Of a stretch of DNA of 14,087 bases, positions 11,017-14,087 are shown piece by piece. This DNA comes from Gonapodya prolifera JEL478. Its lineage: Eukaryota; Monoblepharomycota; Monoblepharidomycetes; Monoblepharidales; Gonapodyaceae. A program made the position numbers and the translations under genes. Position 1 is the first letter of the stretch. The number at the start of each line of letters is the position of its first letter. The notes beneath the pieces are model-generated. The model was not told the DNA's origin and did no database searches. It was given only the letters and a program-made list of their open reading frames with translations. Where the stretch lies: NCBI GenBank assembly GCA_001574975.1, contig KQ965793.1, forward strand, positions 1 to 14,087, given 5' to 3'.

Positions 11017-11878
11017 ATGACTCAACATCGAGACGCAATCGCAGAATTAACGCATCCAGACCAAGTCTCTATCACCGCTGATAGCCACGATATTGACATC
11101 GACAACATTTCTGGCGGTGTCGCCGAGCTTGCTCTCGAGGACACACATCTTAGTGCACCCGAGAATCCCTTCTACACAACACCAACATCGCCTTGCGTCC
11201 GGGCCACTCCACCACTAGTTCGAAGCGAAACAGCACTGACAGCCATGCCCGCGACCCGCCTTCGTGCCCATTCCTTCCCAGCGACGTTTCAAGGGGGGCC
11301 CATTCTGGACAGCCGGAGGGGCTGGGAGACGCTGCGCACCGTGGGATCTACTGCGACAGCCGAGGACGGCACTGTGCACACCCCGTCGACTCTGGAGGGG
11401 CAGGGGGTCCATCCCACGGCTCCCACGCCCGTAACAGTAACTGTCTCGAGGCCCCAACAATTCTCGACCACCGAAATCGCGACGACCACTTCCCGCCGTT
11501 CCCAAAGCGCTCCGGCCCCCGAACTGCACTCCTCTCTCGTGACGCCTCCTCTTCGAGATACCTTGGTCCCCGCGCCTCGCACTCCTCTTCGACGTCCCGT
11601 GGGTCCACATGAACCCACGAGTAGGCGGTTCCTTTCAGACGAGGCGTTTGAGGATATGCTGTCGAGAATTGCCAGGAGGTTCGTATGTTCGTGTTTTGCG
11701 TGTAAGGTGGTGGCGAGAGGCGGGTGTTCTGATCGACGGGACGATGCTGTGACGACGTAGGATCTTTGACGACACTCCAAGCCCCCTATCCGTGCATCCT
11801 CCGATCGATGTGTGGACGATGTGCAGTGTTGAGGCACGGGATCATCAGGATCTCGTCTCCAGCTCTCGCCATCTCTAA
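11017..11878 (+). CDS. Paralog A: Ser/Thr/Pro-rich protein with C-terminal RF(L/I)S-EA helix and HPPID motif
   Basis: Unrecognised family. Exons are 11017-11678 and 11761-11878, giving 259 residues from the ATG at 11017. The frame stays open to an in-frame ATG at 10945, which would add 24 Gly-rich residues. The N-terminal 190 residues are Ser/Thr/Pro-rich and probably disordered. The C-terminus has TPLRRP, then RRFLSDEAFEDMLSRIARR, then IFDDTP and HPPID. The 82-nt intron starts GTTCGT, a weak donor. It is supported because the AG|G (phase 2) junction after the ARR motif is the same as in paralog B, and because phase 0 use of the nearby GTATGT donor hits a stop at once. The two genes lie 1.2 kb apart on the same strand. 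Function unknown; a short helical interaction motif on a disordered protein is my guess. Confidence 0.65.
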
Positions 11879-12321
11879 TGACTAATACCAAGGACTCTGT
11901 AATCATTCCTGTACATATCTTGTCGTCGACCGACACCTTCGGTCCGCCGCGATCTAGCCGTGTCTCGACTGACGCAACCAACCTCTTGTCGAGTTTTCCC
12001 TTCCTTCTTTTCTTTTCTGGATCGTTCCGTTTGCTTTTGCAATTTCCATTCCGTGTGATACTTTCGAGAACTAACTTTGTGTGACCATTTCATATGTGCT
12101 TCAGATTTGAGGTGTGAAGATGCAAGATTTAGGAACATGTGGAATTGGTCTTTTAATGAGTGATTTTTCTGTGGAATACAACTGCGCTTTTGAAGTTTTG
12201 TCGTGCTTGATCATGGGGTGCCTGGTGGTGCCTAGTTCTTGCCAACGGTTCAACTGCAGAATCCGTCTATATTAAACTAACTGCCGCTGTTTTTGGACAG
12301 ATAAATATGTACTCATATTCG

Positions 12322-12335
12322 TACCTGTACAGGTA
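12322..12335. repeat. Perfect 14-bp palindrome TACCTGTACAGGTA
   Basis: The sequence equals its own reverse complement over 14 bp. It lies 57 bp from a second 14-bp palindrome. It could be a dimeric protein-binding site. Confidence 0.6.
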
Positions 12336-12391
12336 AATACCCGCCCCACCGCCGACGCCGCCGGCCGTTCGCACCCGCACCCGTTCTCAAT

Positions 12392-12405
12392 GTGGAGCGC
12401 TCCAC
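12392..12405. repeat. Perfect 14-bp palindrome GTGGAGCGCTCCAC
   Basis: A GC-rich, self-complementary 14-mer without a spacer, just after a CCG-rich stretch (12340-12380). Confidence 0.6.
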
Positions 12406-12464
12406 CAGCGTTGTGCTCTGCAGCCAAAATCCACTCAAATCACTGCACCAAATCCTCCTTTCTA

Positions 12465-12482
12465 CCACGCTTCGGAGCGTGG
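12465..12482 (+). repeat. Hairpin CCACGCT-TCGG-AGCGTGG
   Basis: A perfect 7-bp inverted repeat with a 4-nt loop. It shares the GGAGCG hexamer with the nearby 14-bp palindrome. No T-tract follows. Confidence 0.55.
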
Positions 12483-13043
12483 ATCAACTACCCTGCAGCC
12501 TGTCAGCGTAACACAGGCGAAGAGATCAGGGTAGTTCGACCATGCTCCTGCTGGGCCTGAATCCCATCAATCATCTTCGGGAGACAACACGCCCCGACGC
12601 GTCCGAGCCAAATTAATGTGTTCCGAGGACCGGATTGAGGGATTTTGCATAGTGTAATTGGGTTGTTGTGTTTGGAAGGCGCGTTTTGAGATTTGATTGT
12701 ATCGAGGGACACCCGGTTGAGCGCTCTTGGCCCCACTCAACGCAAGGAAGGCTCACTGGACGACACGCCCGCTCGTTGTGAGATTGAGATTGAATTAATT
12801 ACACAGACGAGGAGCGCCGGGCGGCGGTTTGTGAGTAATGCATTATTAATCCCGAGGCCCCAAAACCCGGCGAACGCGCCCGGCCCGCTGGTACAACAGT
12901 AGTTCTAGCTCCGTTGGTACGCGACCCGCACCGCGCGGCGACACCAAGAACGCTCTGCTTGTCTGGTCGGCGCCCGTGTCGCGCGCCTCGTTTTGGTGAC
13001 CCAAATCACCTGTTGCGGCCACTGACTGAGCAGCCTCCACCAC

Positions 13044-13648
13044 ATGCCTCGATCACACGGCGGCGGGGGCGCTCCAGACTCGGACCAGCTCGCATCTCCC
13101 ATGAGCCGCCCACGCGCGTGGTCGGGCCCCGCGGCGTTCGACGGGTCGTGTTTGGGGGTCCGGGAGGCGGTGCACGGAGGACTGAGATCGGCCTCTACGG
13201 CCCGGAGTGCAGTCGGACAGCGGGAAGCGACTCTGGAGGTGCCGGTAGATCCTGCTGCAGCGTGCAGTTCCTCCGATGTGGCTCCGGCGACGAACTCTTC
13301 GCGTCTCAACACCGAACCCGCGGTCCGCCGTTCTGTATCGCTTGACCTTACTGGTCTCAGGACCCCTCTGAATCGCAACGTGCGCCTTATGGCACCTCAG
13401 ACGCCTCGTCGACGTGGTGCGCGGGACACTGCCAGGTTTATTTCCGAGGAGGCCTGGCAAGGGATTCTCGAGAGGGTTGCACGAAGGTACGTATGATGCC
13501 ACCGTGAGGGCGTCGTAGAGAACAGAGAGGAACTCCTTGATGCACGTGTACTGACTAAGCTGAACATGGGTGTTGCAGGATCACATTCACAGATGGTCCG
13601 GGCGGTGTTTCAGAGCACCCTCCCATCGACTTCGCGCAGCCGTGGTAG
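13044..13648 (+). CDS. Paralog B: disordered protein with C-terminal RF(L/I)S-EA helix and HPPID motif
   Basis: Unrecognised family; tandem paralog of the gene at 11017-11878. Exons are 13044-13486 and 13579-13648, giving 170 residues. The 92-nt intron starts GTACGT, has CTGACTAAG near its 3' end and ends TTGCAG; it splits an Arg codon in phase 2. The N-terminal 100 residues are Gly, Ala, Ser and Pro-rich. The conserved part is APQTPRRR, then ARFISEEAWQGILERVARR, ITFTD and HPPID, ending QPW. Against paralog A the block reads RF(L/I)S(D/E)EA(F/W), L(S/E)R(I/V)ARRI, HPPID, with mostly conservative changes. An upstream in-frame TGA and the CCACCATG-like context (CACCACATGC) support this start. 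Function unknown. Confidence 0.7.
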
Positions 13649-14087
13649 ACACGTTGAAGGCAACGGGGGGTCGGTGCACGTGCAGCCACTCGCCATGGAG
13701 CAGATGTTGCGCTAGAGCCAAGAGCAGTTGACGAGTAATGCCATCTCGCAAAACAACCTTCCACCCTCGACCGACCAAACCCCTTCCACACCACCTTTTC
13801 CTCCCTAGACAGCTTCTCCGACAATTTTGGATAGGTGGGCAGGAGCTAGACGTATGAAGCGCTCCAGGATCTTGTCATTTTCGTTGTTGCTGTACAATTA
13901 GAGAGTACTTGTTTTGTCGAGGGCGAACAGCTGGCTGTGCCTTTGTACCTTTTCTCAATGAGTCTTTTTGTTTCGAGAAATAAATGCTAAGATAGTAGTG
14001 TTGCAGACGGGTCGGGTCGGGTCGGGCCAGGCACCTTTCGGGTCGGCCCGACTCGGGTCAGAGAACTTTCGGGCCAACCTCGGGTCG
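13649..14087. other. 3' flank of paralog B
   Basis: No supported gene. An AATAAA is present at 13979-13984, about 330 nt after the stop, and a GGGTC-rich repeat follows to the window edge. Confidence 0.45.
14008..14087. repeat. GGGTC tandem/dispersed low-complexity repeat with G-quadruplex pattern
   Basis: Four GGG runs spaced by TC occur at 14009-14026. Less regular units follow (CTTTCGGG at two places, ACTCGGGTC, CCTCGGGTCG) to the end of the window. The array is cut by the window edge, so its full length and type are unknown. Confidence 0.75.

Larger units (their letters stand above)
11879..13043. other. Spacer between paralogs A and B
   Basis: About 1.2 kb without a supported gene. The first 250 bp are T-rich and suit a 3' UTR. 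Around 12320-12485 there are two perfect 14-bp palindromes and a 7-bp-stem hairpin, listed separately. An in-frame TGA 21 nt upstream of the ATG of paralog B rules out an unspliced N-terminal extension. Confidence 0.45.

Noticed and set aside
11289-11981. 230-codon minus-strand ORF over paralog A
   Set aside because: The plus-strand frame is supported by homology to paralog B and a shared intron position, so this is a shadow.
14008-14087. Telomeric repeat
   Set aside because: The unit is GGGTC with irregular variants, not the TTAGGG-type telomere of most fungi, and the array follows directly on an ordinary 3' flank.

Overview
This is nuclear DNA from an intron-rich eukaryote, most likely a fungus and plausibly a basidiomycete. 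Three conserved enzymes can be rebuilt exon by exon with GT-AG introns and correct phases, and each gives a complete protein: dolichol-phosphate mannosyltransferase (DPM1, minus strand, 7 exons), a yeast-type monofunctional homoserine dehydrogenase (HOM6, plus strand, 7 exons) and cyanase (cynS, plus strand, 6 exons). The phylum is an inference from the stand-alone HOM6-type enzyme, the intron density and the DPM1 type. I did not identify a species.

Layout. 1-396: 5' flank. 397-1188: a two-exon gene for a low-complexity Ala/Thr/Gly/Asp-rich protein ending in a lysine-rich, NLS-like tail. 1189-1561: convergent 3' flanks containing a decayed tandem duplication. 3158 down to 1562: DPM1. 3159-3280: a 122-bp head-to-head spacer. 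3281-5295: HOM6. 6915 down to 5587: a probable seven-exon gene of unknown function. 7638-8899: cyanase with an N-terminal extension that looks like a mitochondrial presequence. About 10790 down to 9271: coding-like, spliced minus-strand DNA whose frame I could not settle. 11017-11878 and 13044-13648: two tandem, same-strand, two-exon genes that are diverged paralogs of a family I do not recognise. The 1.2 kb between them holds palindromes and a hairpin. The window ends in a GGGTC repeat.

The enzymes are housekeeping functions (ER glycosylation donor synthesis, Thr/Met synthesis, cyanate detoxification) with no sign of a shared pathway. The DPM1/HOM6 pair shares a compact divergent promoter.

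The most unusual features are two. First, the three longest introns of DPM1 and HOM6 (395, 259 and 264 nt, against 69-119 nt for the others) carry copies of one GC-rich hairpin repeat family. The repeat lies in the sense direction of each host gene although the genes are on opposite strands. Second, the tandem paralog pair shares a conserved C-terminal helix motif, an HPPID motif and an intron at the same codon and phase.
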